Shown here: piece after piece, positions 1-7,809 of the stretch
Layout: the number at the start of each line of letters is the position of its first letter
Numbering within the stretch: the first letter of the stretch is position 1
From: Actinomadura sp. DC4
Lineage (GTDB): Bacteria; Actinomycetota; Actinomycetes; Streptosporangiales; Streptosporangiaceae
Reading direction: 5' to 3'
Length of the DNA stretch: 64,000 bases
NCBI RefSeq assembly: GCF_030406325.1
Contig: NZ_JAUEQY010000012.1
Coordinates: 62,001-126,000 of the forward strand
Made by a program: the position numbers and the translations under genes
The notes under the pieces: generated by a model
The model's database searches: none
Told to the model about the DNA's origin: nothing
What the model saw: the letters and a program-made list of their open reading frames with translations, nothing else

Positions 1-385
1 GGACGGCCATGCCGATCCCGGCCATGATGACGGTGATGCCCGGGTTATCCGAATGCTCCGGCGCCAGGACGGCCGTGAGCACGAACCACAGGAGGGCGGC
101 CGCCGTGATCGCGCCGATCACGAGGTCGACGTACCGGAAGGCGGCGTGGGAGAAGACCGTTCCGCGTCGCACCATCGTCACCAGCCGCCATACGCAGACC
201 ACGATGACCTGGCCCGTCGCGATGCCCAGGATCACGATCACGCGAACCGGGGTCAGCGGGAACGACCCGTCCTCCGGGTCGTTCCCGCCGACCAGCGCCC
301 ACACCATCGCCACCTGTGCGAACACCGTGCTGGCGAGCACCCCTACGAGCACGACGCGCAGCGCGCGCACTGTCAGCGCTCCCAT
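1..385 (-). CDS. DUF2975 family membrane protein, C-terminus cut off
   Basis: The ATG at 385 follows a good ribosome site (AAGGAGAG). The readable 128 residues have hydrophobic segments near residues 8-30, 47-66 and 84-108 and a charged loop between the second and third. This matches the DUF2975 family of four-helix membrane proteins. In many bacteria such genes are followed by a small XRE-type regulator; here the gene runs off the left edge, so this cannot be checked. A 21-bp perfect palindrome 31-51 bp upstream suggests repressor control. The molecular function of the family is unknown to me. The family call rests on remembered sequence character, not a search. Confidence 0.7.
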   Translation of the reverse strand, partial: MGALTVRALRVVLVGVLASTVFAQVAMVWALVGGNDPEDGSFPLTPVRVIVILGIATGQVIVVCVWRLVTMVRRGTVFSHAAFRYVDLVIGAITAAALLWFVLTAVLAPEHSDNPGITVIMAGIGMAV

Positions 386-415
386 CGTCTCTCCTTCGAT
401 CGACTAACGATGAAA

Positions 416-436
416 ATCTATCGACTTTCGATAGAT
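416..436. promoter_or_regulatory. 21-bp palindromic operator candidate
   Basis: Two perfect 9-bp arms (ATCTATCGA and its complement) flank a 3-nt spacer. The site is 31-51 bp upstream of the DUF2975 start. A further half-site, TCGATAGAG, lies at 469-477. The AT-rich symmetric form stands out in this GC-rich DNA and fits a dimeric repressor site. The protein that binds is not identified. Confidence 0.55.
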
Positions 437-521
437 ATAGCACGGCTTCGACCGGAGAGGAAAGACCTCGATAGAGACCTGTGCCCCGGCGCTCCGGCCG
501 TGAGCCGCCGGGTCCGCGGCC

Positions 522-905
522 TCAGTCGCCGGGGGCGGAGAGTTTCGGGGTGAACGTGGTGCCGTGGAGGGCGCTGTCGATCAGCTCGATGCTCTCGGCG
601 ATCGCCACCAGCCGGGTGCCCTCGCGGCGGTAGATGTCGAGCACCGCCTCCACGCCGTGCGGCGGGACCGTGCCGGACAGGTCCGTACGGGCGGTGCGGA
701 AGCCCAGCCGGGCCGCCTCGATCGCGGCGGCGACGTGCTGGCGCGCCATCCGGGAGAGCGCCGCCGGATAGCGGCGCAGCACGCCGTAGCGGCGGTATTC
801 GGGTGGCACGAACTCGAACAGCCACGTCACCGCGGTGTCCTCGAACCTCTCGGTGCCCGGCGGGTGCACCCCGGTGGGCCAGCCGGGCGGAACGTACGCG
901 TTCAC
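522..905 (-). CDS. Conserved hypothetical protein, probably SOS-regulated
   Basis: This 127-aa soluble protein starts with GTG. It has no signal peptide, membrane segment or catalytic motif that I can recognise. The middle (residues 40-105) looks helical and rich in Ala and Arg. No function is assigned. The informative feature is upstream: a near-consensus actinobacterial LexA box at 927-942, 22 bp before the start codon. The neighbouring 979-1335 gene points the same way and ends just before the box, so the box can only serve this gene. That suggests induction by DNA damage, which is inference. Confidence 0.75.
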   Translation of the reverse strand: MNAYVPPGWPTGVHPPGTERFEDTAVTWLFEFVPPEYRRYGVLRRYPAALSRMARQHVAAAIEAARLGFRTARTDLSGTVPPHGVEAVLDIYRREGTRLVAIAESIELIDSALHGTTFTPKLSAPGD

Positions 906-926
906 ACGCCTCAGACTACGCCGGAT

Positions 927-942
927 ACGAACATGTGTTCGA
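927..942. promoter_or_regulatory. LexA (SOS) box candidate
   Basis: The sequence ACGAACATGTGTTCGA matches the actinobacterial LexA consensus TCGAAC-N4-GTTCGA except for the first base. Its 14-bp core is a perfect palindrome. It lies 22 bp upstream of the GTG start of the 127-aa gene on the minus strand, a position where a repressor would block transcription or the start site. Confidence 0.65.
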
Positions 943-978
943 AAAGGGTCTCATGAATGTGTCGCCGGAGGAGAGGGC

Positions 979-1335
979 TCAGTCCTCGTCGTCGCCGGGC
1001 TCGTCCGGCTCGCGGCGCTTCGTGATCCGGATGGTGCCCGACTCCAGGTCGTCGCGGCCGGGCGCGGCCTCGGTGTGGAGCTCGTGGCGGCGTTCTTTCT
1101 GCGCCTCCTGCTCCTCGAGCTGGATCTGCTTTCCGGCACCGCCGAACGCGGCCTGCAGGTCGGCGAACATGCCCGGGCCGAAGCCCGCGCCCGAGTCGGA
1201 GTCGCCGCGGATGGCCGACATCAGCCCGCCGCCGCCCGTGCCGTTCTTGGGCCAGTCCACCACTTCCGGCGTCGGAGGCGTGGCGGCGCGGCTACGGCGC
1301 GGGCGCTTGCGGCGCCGCCGAAACGGTGATCTCAC
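979..1335 (-). CDS. Conserved hypothetical basic/acidic protein
   Basis: This 118-aa protein starts at GTG 1335. Its N-terminus is a run of arginines (residues 2-18). A Gly/Phe-rich centre follows (FGPGMFADLQAAFGGAG), and the tail is highly charged and ends in DEPGDDED. It looks largely disordered and cytosolic. No domain is recognised. It is divergent from the Nif3-like gene, whose start is only about 100 bp away. The coding call rests on frame length and codon bias. Confidence 0.6.
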   Translation of the reverse strand: MRSPFRRRRKRPRRSRAATPPTPEVVDWPKNGTGGGGLMSAIRGDSDSGAGFGPGMFADLQAAFGGAGKQIQLEEQEAQKERRHELHTEAAPGRDDLESGTIRITKRREPDEPGDDED

Positions 1336-1433
1336 GCATCCTCCAACGTTCGGTCGACTCTCAGGATTCCTTACGGAGACCCGCCCGAATGGTATGTGCC
1401 CTCGCGGTGATCTCGAACGGTAACCTGCGGTGC

Positions 1434-2261
1434 GTGTCCCTCATACTGGCCGACCTCGTCGGGATCTTCGAAGACCGTTACGATCCGGCCTGGGCGGAGT
1501 CATGGGACGCCGTGGGCCTGGTCTGCGGCGATCCGGAGGCCGAGGTACGCCGGGTGCTGTTCGCGGTCGACCCCGTCGCCGAGGTCGTGGACGAGGCGCT
1601 GGCCTGGGACGCCGATCTGATCGTCACCCATCATCCCCTGCTCCTGCGCCCCGTGCACGGCGTGCCCGCCACCACGCACAAGGGCCGCCTCGTGCACCGG
1701 CTGATCACCGGCGGGGTGGCGCTGTTCACCGCCCACACCAACGCCGACGTGGCCGACCCGGGCGTCTCCGACGCGCTCGCGCGCGCCGTGGGACTGTCCG
1801 GGCCGCTGCGCCCGCTCAGCCCCTCGGCCGAGGACCCCCGGCGGGGCCTGGGACGGGTGGGGGAGCTGCCCGCGCCGGCGACCCTGCGGGAGTTCGCGGC
1901 GGACGCCGCCGAGGGCCTGCCGGCCACGGCGTCCGGCCTGCGGGTGGCGGGCGACCCCGACGCCCTCGTCCGTACGGTCGCGGTCTGCGGAGGAGCGGGC
2001 GACTCGCTGCTCGCCGCCGCGCGGGCCGCGGGCGCCGACGTCTACCTCACCGCCGACCTTCGCCACCATCCCGCCTCGGAGTTTCGTGAGGCGGGCGCCA
2101 CCGCCCTCGTCGACGCCGCGCACTGGGCCACAGAATGGCCGTGGCTTCGCGACGCGGCGTCGCTGTTGGGGGAGACTAACGTAGAGACCCGGATCTCCAG
2201 CGCCGTGACCGACGCGTGGACCTTTCGCTCCTTGAAGGAAGTACGTGAAAGCAGCACCTGA
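1434..2261 (+). CDS. Nif3-like dinuclear metal centre hexameric protein
   Basis: This 275-aa protein belongs to the NIF3/YbgI family. Visible motifs are WDAVGLVCGDP near the N-terminus, LIVTHHPLLLR (metal-binding His pair), FTAHTNADVADPGVSDALA, and LTADLRHHPASEF near the C-terminus, in the order expected. The family forms toroidal hexamers with a two-metal site; the physiological reaction is debated. I chose GTG 1434 because homology-like sequence starts at SLILADLVGIFEDRYDP; an open frame extends upstream to 1326 but looks non-conserved. It overlaps the next gene by 17 bp, so the zinc-ribbon gene is translationally coupled. Confidence 0.9.
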   Translation: MSLILADLVGIFEDRYDPAWAESWDAVGLVCGDPEAEVRRVLFAVDPVAEVVDEALAWDADLIVTHHPLLLRPVHGVPATTHKGRLVHRLITGGVALFTAHTNADVADPGVSDALARAVGLSGPLRPLSPSAEDPRRGLGRVGELPAPATLREFAADAAEGLPATASGLRVAGDPDALVRTVAVCGGAGDSLLAAARAAGADVYLTADLRHHPASEFREAGATALVDAAHWATEWPWLRDAASLLGETNVETRISSAVTDAWTFRSLKEVRESST

Positions 2262-2988
2262 AGCCCAGTTGCGCCTCCTCGACCTGCAGGAGCTCGACAC
2301 CGCTCTCGACCGCCTCGACCACCGCAAGCGTACGTTGCCCGAGCTCGCGGAGATCCAGCATGCCGAAGGACGCCTAAGCGAGTTCAGCGACGCGCTCGTC
2401 GCCGCCCAGACCGAGATCAGCGACATCGACCGGGAGCAGAAGAAGGCCGAACAGGACGTCGACCAGGTCCGCGCCCGCGCGGACCGCGACCAGAAGCGGC
2501 TCGACTCCGGCCAGGTCTCCTCGGCGCGCGACCTGGAGAACCTCCAGTCCGAGATCGCCTCGCTCCAGCGCCGCCAGTCCGATCTCGAGGAGATCGTCCT
2601 TGAGGTCATGGAGCGCCGTGAGGAGGCGGAGACGCGGCTGCGCGACGTCGATTCCGACCGGGAGACCAGCGAGAAGACCCTGGCCGAGCTGAGCGAACGC
2701 CGCGACACCGCCTACACCGAGCTCGACGGCCAGGCCGAGCTGCACAAGTCGGCGCGGTCGGGGATCGTCGCCGACATCCCCGACGACCTCATGAAGCTCT
2801 ACGACAAGCTGCGCGACCAAAATCGCGGCGTCGCCGCCGCGGCCCTGCTGCGCGGCCAGTGCCAGGGCTGCCACCTGCAGCTCAACACCGTCGAGCTGAA
2901 CGCCATCCGCACCGCGGACAAGGACGACGTCATCCGCTGCGAGGAGTGCCGCCGGATCCTCGTACGCACCAAGGAGTCCGGCCTGTGA
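2245..2988 (+). CDS. C4-type zinc ribbon coiled-coil protein
   Basis: This 247-aa protein has a long coiled coil (about residues 10-170, rich in Glu, Arg, Leu heptads) and a C-terminal zinc ribbon with CQGC and CEEC pairs. This is the DUF164/C4 zinc-ribbon architecture. Such proteins are thought to bind nucleic acids or act as structural adaptors; the exact role is unknown. It starts at GTG 2245 inside the Nif3-like gene, and its stop overlaps the GTG of the RNase H gene (GTGA). The tight three-gene run is conserved in actinobacteria. Confidence 0.9.
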   Translation: MKAAPEAQLRLLDLQELDTALDRLDHRKRTLPELAEIQHAEGRLSEFSDALVAAQTEISDIDREQKKAEQDVDQVRARADRDQKRLDSGQVSSARDLENLQSEIASLQRRQSDLEEIVLEVMERREEAETRLRDVDSDRETSEKTLAELSERRDTAYTELDGQAELHKSARSGIVADIPDDLMKLYDKLRDQNRGVAAAALLRGQCQGCHLQLNTVELNAIRTADKDDVIRCEECRRILVRTKESGL

Positions 2989-4115
2989 GGCTGGTCATCG
3001 AGGCGGACGGCGGGTCGCGGGGCAACCCCGGCCCGGCCGGCTACGGCGCGGTCGTACGCGACGCCGTCTCCGGCGAGGTGCTGGCCGAGGCCGCCGAGTC
3101 GCTCGGCACGGTCACCAACAACGTCGCCGAATACCGCGGCCTGATCGCCGGCCTGACCAAGGCGGCCGAGATCGCCCCGGACGCCGACGTCGAGGCCCGG
3201 ATGGACTCCAAGCTCGTCGTGGAGCAGATGTCGGGCCGGTGGCGCATCAAGCATCCGGACATGAAGCCGCTGGCCCTGGAGGCGCGCGACCTCGCCTCCG
3301 GCTTCTCCTCGATCCGGTTCACCTGGATCCCGCGCGAGCGCAACAAGCACGCGGACCGGCTCGCGAACGAGGCGATGGACGCCGCGGCCAAGGGCCGTAC
3401 CTGGTCCGCCTCGGACTCCTCCGCCTCCTTGGCCGCGGACGACGAGGAGCCCCATCCTGCCCCGGCCCCGTCCTCGTCCTCGACGGGGTGGGCCGCGCCG
3501 TCCGGCGTGCCCACGACCACGGTGTTGCTGCGGCACGGCGAGACGCCGCTGTCCGCGGACAAGCGCTTCGCCGGCGTCGGCGAGATCCCGCTGACCGAGA
3601 CCGGCGTGATGCAGGCGCGGGCCGCGGCCAAGGCCCTGGCGGGCCGCTCCTTCGACGCGATCGTGTCCTCACCGCTCGGCCGTACCCGCCAGACCGCCCA
3701 GGAGGTCGCCGACGTCCTCGGCCTGGCCGTCCGTACCGAGGACGGCCTCCGCGAGACCGACTTCGGCGACTGGGAGGGCTACTCCTTCGCCGAGGTACGC
3801 GAACGCTGGCCGGCCGAACTCGACGCCTGGCTCGCCGACCCGTCGGTGGCCCCGCCGCACGGGGAGAGCTTCACCGCCACCGCCCGCCGCGTGCAGACCG
3901 CCCGCGACAAGCTCCTCGTACGCTTCCGGCAGCAGACGATCCTGGTCGTGTCGCACGTGACCCCGATCAAGATGCTCGTACGCTCCGCGCTGGAGGCACC
4001 GCCGTCCGCGCTGTACCGCATGTACCTCGAGGTGTCCTCCATCTCCGAGATCGACTGGTACGCCGACGGCCCGGCCGTCCTCAAGCTCTTCAACGACACG
4101 CACCACCTCGCGTAG
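2985..4115 (+). CDS. Bifunctional RNase H / acid phosphatase
   Basis: The 376-aa protein joins two domains. Residues 1-130 are RNase H type I: IEADGGSRGNPGPAGYG, then NNVAEYRGL and a DSKLVVEQM aspartate. Residues 170-376 are a histidine phosphatase of the phosphoglycerate-mutase fold: LLRHGETPLS, the ETDFGDWEG loop and VVSHVTPIK. An acidic, Ser/Pro-rich linker (about 135-170) joins them. The same fusion is known in Mycobacterium (Rv2228c type), where both RNA/DNA hybrid cleavage and phosphatase activity are reported. The GTG start overlaps the previous stop by 4 bp. rnpB follows directly. Confidence 0.92.
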   Translation: MRLVIEADGGSRGNPGPAGYGAVVRDAVSGEVLAEAAESLGTVTNNVAEYRGLIAGLTKAAEIAPDADVEARMDSKLVVEQMSGRWRIKHPDMKPLALEARDLASGFSSIRFTWIPRERNKHADRLANEAMDAAAKGRTWSASDSSASLAADDEEPHPAPAPSSSSTGWAAPSGVPTTTVLLRHGETPLSADKRFAGVGEIPLTETGVMQARAAAKALAGRSFDAIVSSPLGRTRQTAQEVADVLGLAVRTEDGLRETDFGDWEGYSFAEVRERWPAELDAWLADPSVAPPHGESFTATARRVQTARDKLLVRFRQQTILVVSHVTPIKMLVRSALEAPPSALYRMYLEVSSISEIDWYADGPAVLKLFNDTHHLA

Positions 4116-4131
4116 CGACCGTGCCGCACGG

Positions 4132-4137
4132 TAAAAT
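4132..4137 (+). promoter_or_regulatory. rnpB: -10 box of the rnpB promoter
   Basis: TAAAAT lies 8 bases before the first base of the RNase P RNA P1 helix, the right distance for a -10 element. No good -35 hexamer is visible. Confidence 0.55.
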
Positions 4138-4145
4138 CCGTGTTT

Positions 4146-4542
4146 GGTGGACGAGTCGGCCGGGCGGTCGCGTCGGGATGTCTCCGACGAGGAAGGTCCG
4201 GGCTCCACAAGGCAGGGTGGTCGGTAACGCCGACCCGGAGTGATCCGCGGGACAGTGCCACAGAAAACAGACCGCCTTCGCGTTCTTCGCGGGGGTAAGG
4301 GTGAAACGGTGGTGTAAGAGACCACCAGCGCCCCAGGTGACTGGGGCGGCTAGGTAAACCCCACCCGGAGCAAGGTCAAGAAGGGCCCGCGAGAGCGGAC
4401 CCGCGCAGGCGATCGAGGGCAGCCGGTCCGAGGCCTGCGGGTAGACCGCTGGAGGCTGTCGGCAACGGCAGCCCTAGATGGATGGCCGCCACTCCGCGCG
4501 AGCGGAGAGACAGAACCCGGCCTACACGCCGACTCGTCCACC
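4146..4542 (+). ncRNA. rnpB: RNase P RNA, bacterial type A
   Basis: This is the catalytic RNA of RNase P, which removes the 5' leader of tRNA precursors. The conserved core strings are present: GAGGAAGGTCCGGGCTCC near the 5' end, ACAGAAAACAGACCGCC and GGTAAGGGTGAAA in the middle, and ACAGAACCCGGCCTACA near the 3' end. The ends pair perfectly as helix P1 (4146-4160 with 4528-4542). The length of about 397 nt is normal for actinobacteria. It follows the RNase H/phosphatase gene on the same strand. Confidence 0.96.
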
Positions 4543-4765
4543 ACACCCCTCTGAGCTGCATCGGGGCGGCCATTCGGCTTCCCCGTTCTGTCTCATTCCT
4601 GCCCGCGCCGTCGACCGACTGTCCGGCGGCAGTGCCGCTACCAATGATCGTCGGAGCCGGGGTCTTTGGCGGCGCGGACGCCGTCCACGGATGCACGATC
4701 GAGCGCTGACCTGGGGTTCTGTCGGGTGCTGTCCAAGGCGGATCTCAACCAGGGAAGAGGTGCTG

Positions 4766-4813
4766 GGGCACACCAGGTGCCCGTACACCCATTCGGGGGT
4801 AACCGGCGTGTAC
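4766..4813 (+). promoter_or_regulatory. Structured leader, two hairpins ahead of a small ORF
   Basis: The first stem pairs GGGCAC (4766-4771) with GTGCCC (4777-4782). The second pairs GTACAC (4783-4788) with GTGTAC (4808-4813), and an ACCC/GGGGGT stem can form inside it. The second stem includes the GTG start of the 48-aa ORF at 4808, so folding could limit its translation. Function is inferred only. Confidence 0.35.
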
Positions 4814-4954
4814 GTCAACCGCCGTGGCCGAATCCTGCTCGTGCTGATCATCGGCTGTCTGTGTCTGCTTGCTCTCCTCAACCCCGCCCTGGCCGGCGCC
4901 CTCGCCGAGTTGGTCGGTGTGGTCCTCCTCGTCTTGGAGCTGCTGGATCTCTGA
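4808..4954 (+). CDS. Small hydrophobic protein, 48 aa
   Basis: The ORF starts with GTG and encodes a short basic head (VNRRGR), a hydrophobic stretch (LLVLIIGCLCLLALL), the turn NPALAG, then a second hydrophobic stretch ending VVLLVLELLDL. That is typical of a two-helix membrane peptide. It lies between rnpB and its partial copy, where no larger gene exists. A GGGGGT run 8 bases upstream is a weak ribosome site. It may be real or chance; I know no family for it. Confidence 0.4.
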   Translation: MYVNRRGRILLVLIIGCLCLLALLNPALAGALAELVGVVLLVLELLDL

Positions 4955-4989
4955 GGTCCAGCCGCGCGGAGAAGCGCATCGGGGACGCC

Positions 4990-5024
4990 GAACCCGGCCT
5001 ACAAGCCGCCTCATCCACGACACC
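4990..5024 (+). repeat. Degenerate copy of the rnpB 3' end
   Basis: Bases 4990-5024 match rnpB 4513-4547 at 31 of 35 positions, including a 14-base identical run GAACCCGGCCTACA. In rnpB this stretch carries the universally conserved 3' core and the 3' strand of P1. The copy lies 477 bp downstream in the same orientation. No matching 5' half was found nearby. Confidence 0.6.
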
Positions 5025-5061
5025 TCCCTCCGCCGTCCTCGGCGGGCTCTCGTGGAAACGG

Positions 5062-5098
5062 CGGAGCCCCGCTCGCCGGGTCGGCGGGCGGGGCTCCG
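5062..5098 (-). terminator. Hairpin terminator
   Basis: An 11-bp perfect stem (CGGAGCCCCGC with its complement) has a second short stem in the loop. It lies 14 bp past the stop of the minus-strand gene ending at 5112. There is no long T run, as is usual in actinomycetes. Confidence 0.7.
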
Positions 5099-5111
5099 GT
5101 GAAGCGCTCAG

Positions 5112-6791
5112 TCAGCGGCGGTAGTCGTTGTAGGTGTTCCAGTCGTCCGGCCGCTTGTCCTTGTCGCGGTCGTTGTCCGTGCCGTACGTGTTGCCGTACG
5201 GGCTGGAGGGGTACGCCTGCGTGGAGTTGTCGTCCGGGGTCTGGCCCTGACCCGGCTGGCCGCCCGTGTCGTAGCCGCCCGGCGTGTTGTAGTAGCCCGG
5301 CTCGCCGCCGCCACTGCCGTAGGAGGACGGAGAGCCGCTGCCGTACGAGCCGCTGTCGTAGGACGACGAGCCGTACCCGCCGCCGGAGGAGGATCCGGAG
5401 TAGCCGGTGCCCAGCGGGTCGTCCTGGTGGGAGGGCGCGCCGTACGGCGCGGGGTCCCCACCGGAGTAGCCCGGGGACGACGACGAGCCGTACCCGCTGT
5501 CGTAGGACGACGAGCCGTACCCGCCGCCGCTCCCGCTCCCGCTGCCACTCCCGGAGGAGGGGTAGCCGCCCGAGAGCGGGTCGGAGTTGTAGGAGTCGGA
5601 CGACCACCCGCTGCCGGCCGACGGGGGGCTGCCCGCCGACGGCGTCGAGGAGCCGTACGACCCGTAGGACGACGAGCCCGACGAGGAGCCGGAACCGTAG
5701 GACGGACGCTCGCCGGTGTTCAGCGGGTCGTTCAACGGATCGTTGAGCGGGTCGTAGCCGGCCGACGGGGCAGGGTCGCTCTCCGCCGCGGCGGCGCGCT
5801 TGCGGTCCGACTGGATCTTGGCCAGCAGCTCGTCGACGCTGGGGACACGAGGCTCGTCGCCTGCGCCAGGAGCCGGTGACGGGGTGCTCGGCGGGTTCAT
5901 CGACGCCGCGGGCTGGATCGTCGTGGGCGGTGCCGTCGACTGCGCGGGAGGCGCCGGCGGCTGGGAGCGGTGAGACCCGTACGTCGGGCGCTCACCGGTG
6001 TTCAGCGGGTCGTCGCCGTAGCCGTTGTTCTGCGGCTGCGGTTGCTGCCGCGGCGGCTCGGACCCGTACGACCCGAAACCGCCACTCTGCTCCGGAGAGC
6101 CGAACGAGCCGGCGCCCGGGTCGGTTTCGCCCGAACGTCCCATCGGGGCGTCGAGTGGGCTCGCCGGGATCGCGGGCTGCGGTGCCGTGGGCGGAGCCGG
6201 GGTGTCGATCGGGCCGACCGGCAGCGACTCGGCGGTCGGCGCCGCCTGGCTCTGCGGCGGGCCCGACGGGGCGAGAGGGTCGTTCCCGCGCGGCTGGTCG
6301 CCCTGCTGTTCGGGGTTCTGCCGCCCGGGGAACCGGGGCTTGTCGAAGGTGATGGTCGACCAGTACTCGTCGTCGTCCATCTCTTCGTTGGACCGGCCGG
6401 ACGGCGCGGGCGCGGGACCCGGTCCCGGGCCGATGCCCGGACCGGCAGGGGCCGCGGGCAGCGACGCGTGACCCCCGGGCGGTGGCCCGGCGATCGGTCC
6501 TGCCATCGGGCCCGCCATCGGAGCGGCCGGCAACTGCTGAGGCTGAGGTGGAGCACCGATGGGAGCGCCCGCGACACGCATGTCGCCGTACGGCTCCTCC
6601 TCGTATTCGTACTCCTCGGGCTCACCACGGCGGCCGCGGGAGCGTCCTCCACGGCGGCCACGGGGCTGCTCGTCCTCGGCCATCCAGTCGTCATCGCCTC
6701 CGGCGCGGCTCGCCCTCATGCCGAGAGCGACGAGCACCCCGACGAGGACGACCACCGCGACGAGTCCGAGGACAACGATCAGACCCCACAT
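5112..6791 (-). CDS. Membrane-anchored, intrinsically disordered Pro/Gly/Ser/Tyr-rich protein
   Basis: The protein (559 aa from this start) begins with one transmembrane helix (WGLIVVLGLVAVVVLVGVLVALG) followed by a basic, acidic and then low-complexity tail. The tail has recurring DPLNTGERPTYGS units, at least three copies including a DPLNDPLNDPLN run. It then has long blocks of GSSSYGS/SYDSGYGSSS type. This looks like a disordered cytoplasmic tail, possibly a phase-separating or scaffold protein. An ATG at 6809 gives six more residues; I preferred 6791 because a GGGTGG lies just upstream. No function is known. A clear hairpin terminator follows. Confidence 0.75.
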   Translation of the reverse strand: MWGLIVVLGLVAVVVLVGVLVALGMRASRAGGDDDWMAEDEQPRGRRGGRSRGRRGEPEEYEYEEEPYGDMRVAGAPIGAPPQPQQLPAAPMAGPMAGPIAGPPPGGHASLPAAPAGPGIGPGPGPAPAPSGRSNEEMDDDEYWSTITFDKPRFPGRQNPEQQGDQPRGNDPLAPSGPPQSQAAPTAESLPVGPIDTPAPPTAPQPAIPASPLDAPMGRSGETDPGAGSFGSPEQSGGFGSYGSEPPRQQPQPQNNGYGDDPLNTGERPTYGSHRSQPPAPPAQSTAPPTTIQPAASMNPPSTPSPAPGAGDEPRVPSVDELLAKIQSDRKRAAAAESDPAPSAGYDPLNDPLNDPLNTGERPSYGSGSSSGSSSYGSYGSSTPSAGSPPSAGSGWSSDSYNSDPLSGGYPSSGSGSGSGSGGGYGSSSYDSGYGSSSSPGYSGGDPAPYGAPSHQDDPLGTGYSGSSSGGGYGSSSYDSGSYGSGSPSSYGSGGGEPGYYNTPGGYDTGGQPGQGQTPDDNSTQAYPSSPYGNTYGTDNDRDKDKRPDDWNTYNDYRR

Positions 6792-7032
6792 AGCACCACC
6801 CAACGCCATGGTCTATCGGTCGACGCCGACGCGGAGACCGTTTCCCTAATCACCGGCATCCGGGCCCCCAGGGACCTAGACCGATTGTTGCCGACCGCTA
6901 TGACCCTTGTCACACGGTTCGCGGACATCTACTCTCACACTACTTGCCGCAAATGGCCACTCGGGTCAGTGGCCGTCATCTCATGCTTTTCGTCACTCGG
7001 ACCCTCGCGGGTCACCGGCGGCGACATCATGC

Positions 7033-7599
7033 TCACTGGCCCCCGAAGCGCACCGTCATACGGCCTCGGGCGACCGTGCGCTCGGCGATCTCCGACAGCA
7101 CCTGGTTCAGTTTGGCTCCGTTCGCCAGCGGCACCCTGTCCCGCAGGGCGTACACCGTGAAGCGGTAGCGGTGGAGCTCGCCCTTCGGCGGGCACGGCGG
7201 GGCGTACCCGACCTTGTCCGCGGTGCTCAGCGCCTGCTCCGCGTGGCGCGGGATGACGCCTTCGAGGATCTCGTTGGCGGTCGCGTCGATGTTGAAGAGC
7301 ACCCAGTGGACGTACGCGCCGCTGGGCGCGTCCGGATCGTCGACGACCAGCGCCTGCGCGCCGACGCCGGTCGAGGCGACCGACCAGCGCAGCGGGGGCG
7401 TCTTGCCCTGGCCGCCCGCGCCCTTGCACGCGAACCGTACGGGGATCGGCGCACCTTCGCGGAACGCCGGGCTCGTCACGGTGATCGAATCCGGCACGCT
7501 ACCGCGTACGATCTTGGTCTGGCCGACCAAGCCGCATCCACTGAGCGACAGCAATCCGACGGCGGCAAGGCAGACCGGCCGCCACAACGTGGTCATCAT
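7033..7599 (-). CDS. YbhB/YbcL-type PEBP lipoprotein
   Basis: This 188-aa protein has a lipoprotein signal peptide with a lipobox (LLSLSGCG, Cys at about residue 22). The mature part has the phosphatidylethanolamine-binding fold signature: PPLRWS, VVDDPDAPSGAYVHWVLFNI and the GYAPPCPPKGELHRYRFTVYAL block. The family is called Raf-kinase-inhibitor-like by homology to eukaryotic proteins. In bacteria the ligand is unknown. Export and lipid anchoring follow from the signal peptide. It stands alone on the minus strand. Confidence 0.9.
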   Translation of the reverse strand: MMTTLWRPVCLAAVGLLSLSGCGLVGQTKIVRGSVPDSITVTSPAFREGAPIPVRFACKGAGGQGKTPPLRWSVASTGVGAQALVVDDPDAPSGAYVHWVLFNIDATANEILEGVIPRHAEQALSTADKVGYAPPCPPKGELHRYRFTVYALRDRVPLANGAKLNQVLSEIAERTVARGRMTVRFGGQ

Positions 7600-7809
7600 C
7601 GATCCATAGCTCCCGGGGGACGATCGTACGCCGCGCCCGGCCGGTGGCCTCGCATCAGCGGGTGTCCGCGGCGACGGGCGCTCGGCCTAACCTTAGGGCC
7701 GAACGGCTGAGTCCAGGTTGCTCCGAGGTCGTCGATGGCCGGTCCGGACGGCGTCCACGCTAAGCCCTCGGCGCCGACGCCACACGAGAACCCGCGAACT
7801 CCCGGTCGA

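Noticed and set aside
4740-4815. tRNA-like fold near the structured leader
   Set aside because: No T-loop, acceptor stem or anticodon arm in proper order.
4478-4954. Longer frame extending the 48-aa ORF back into rnpB
   Set aside because: The upstream part overlaps the RNase P RNA and has no protein-like pattern.
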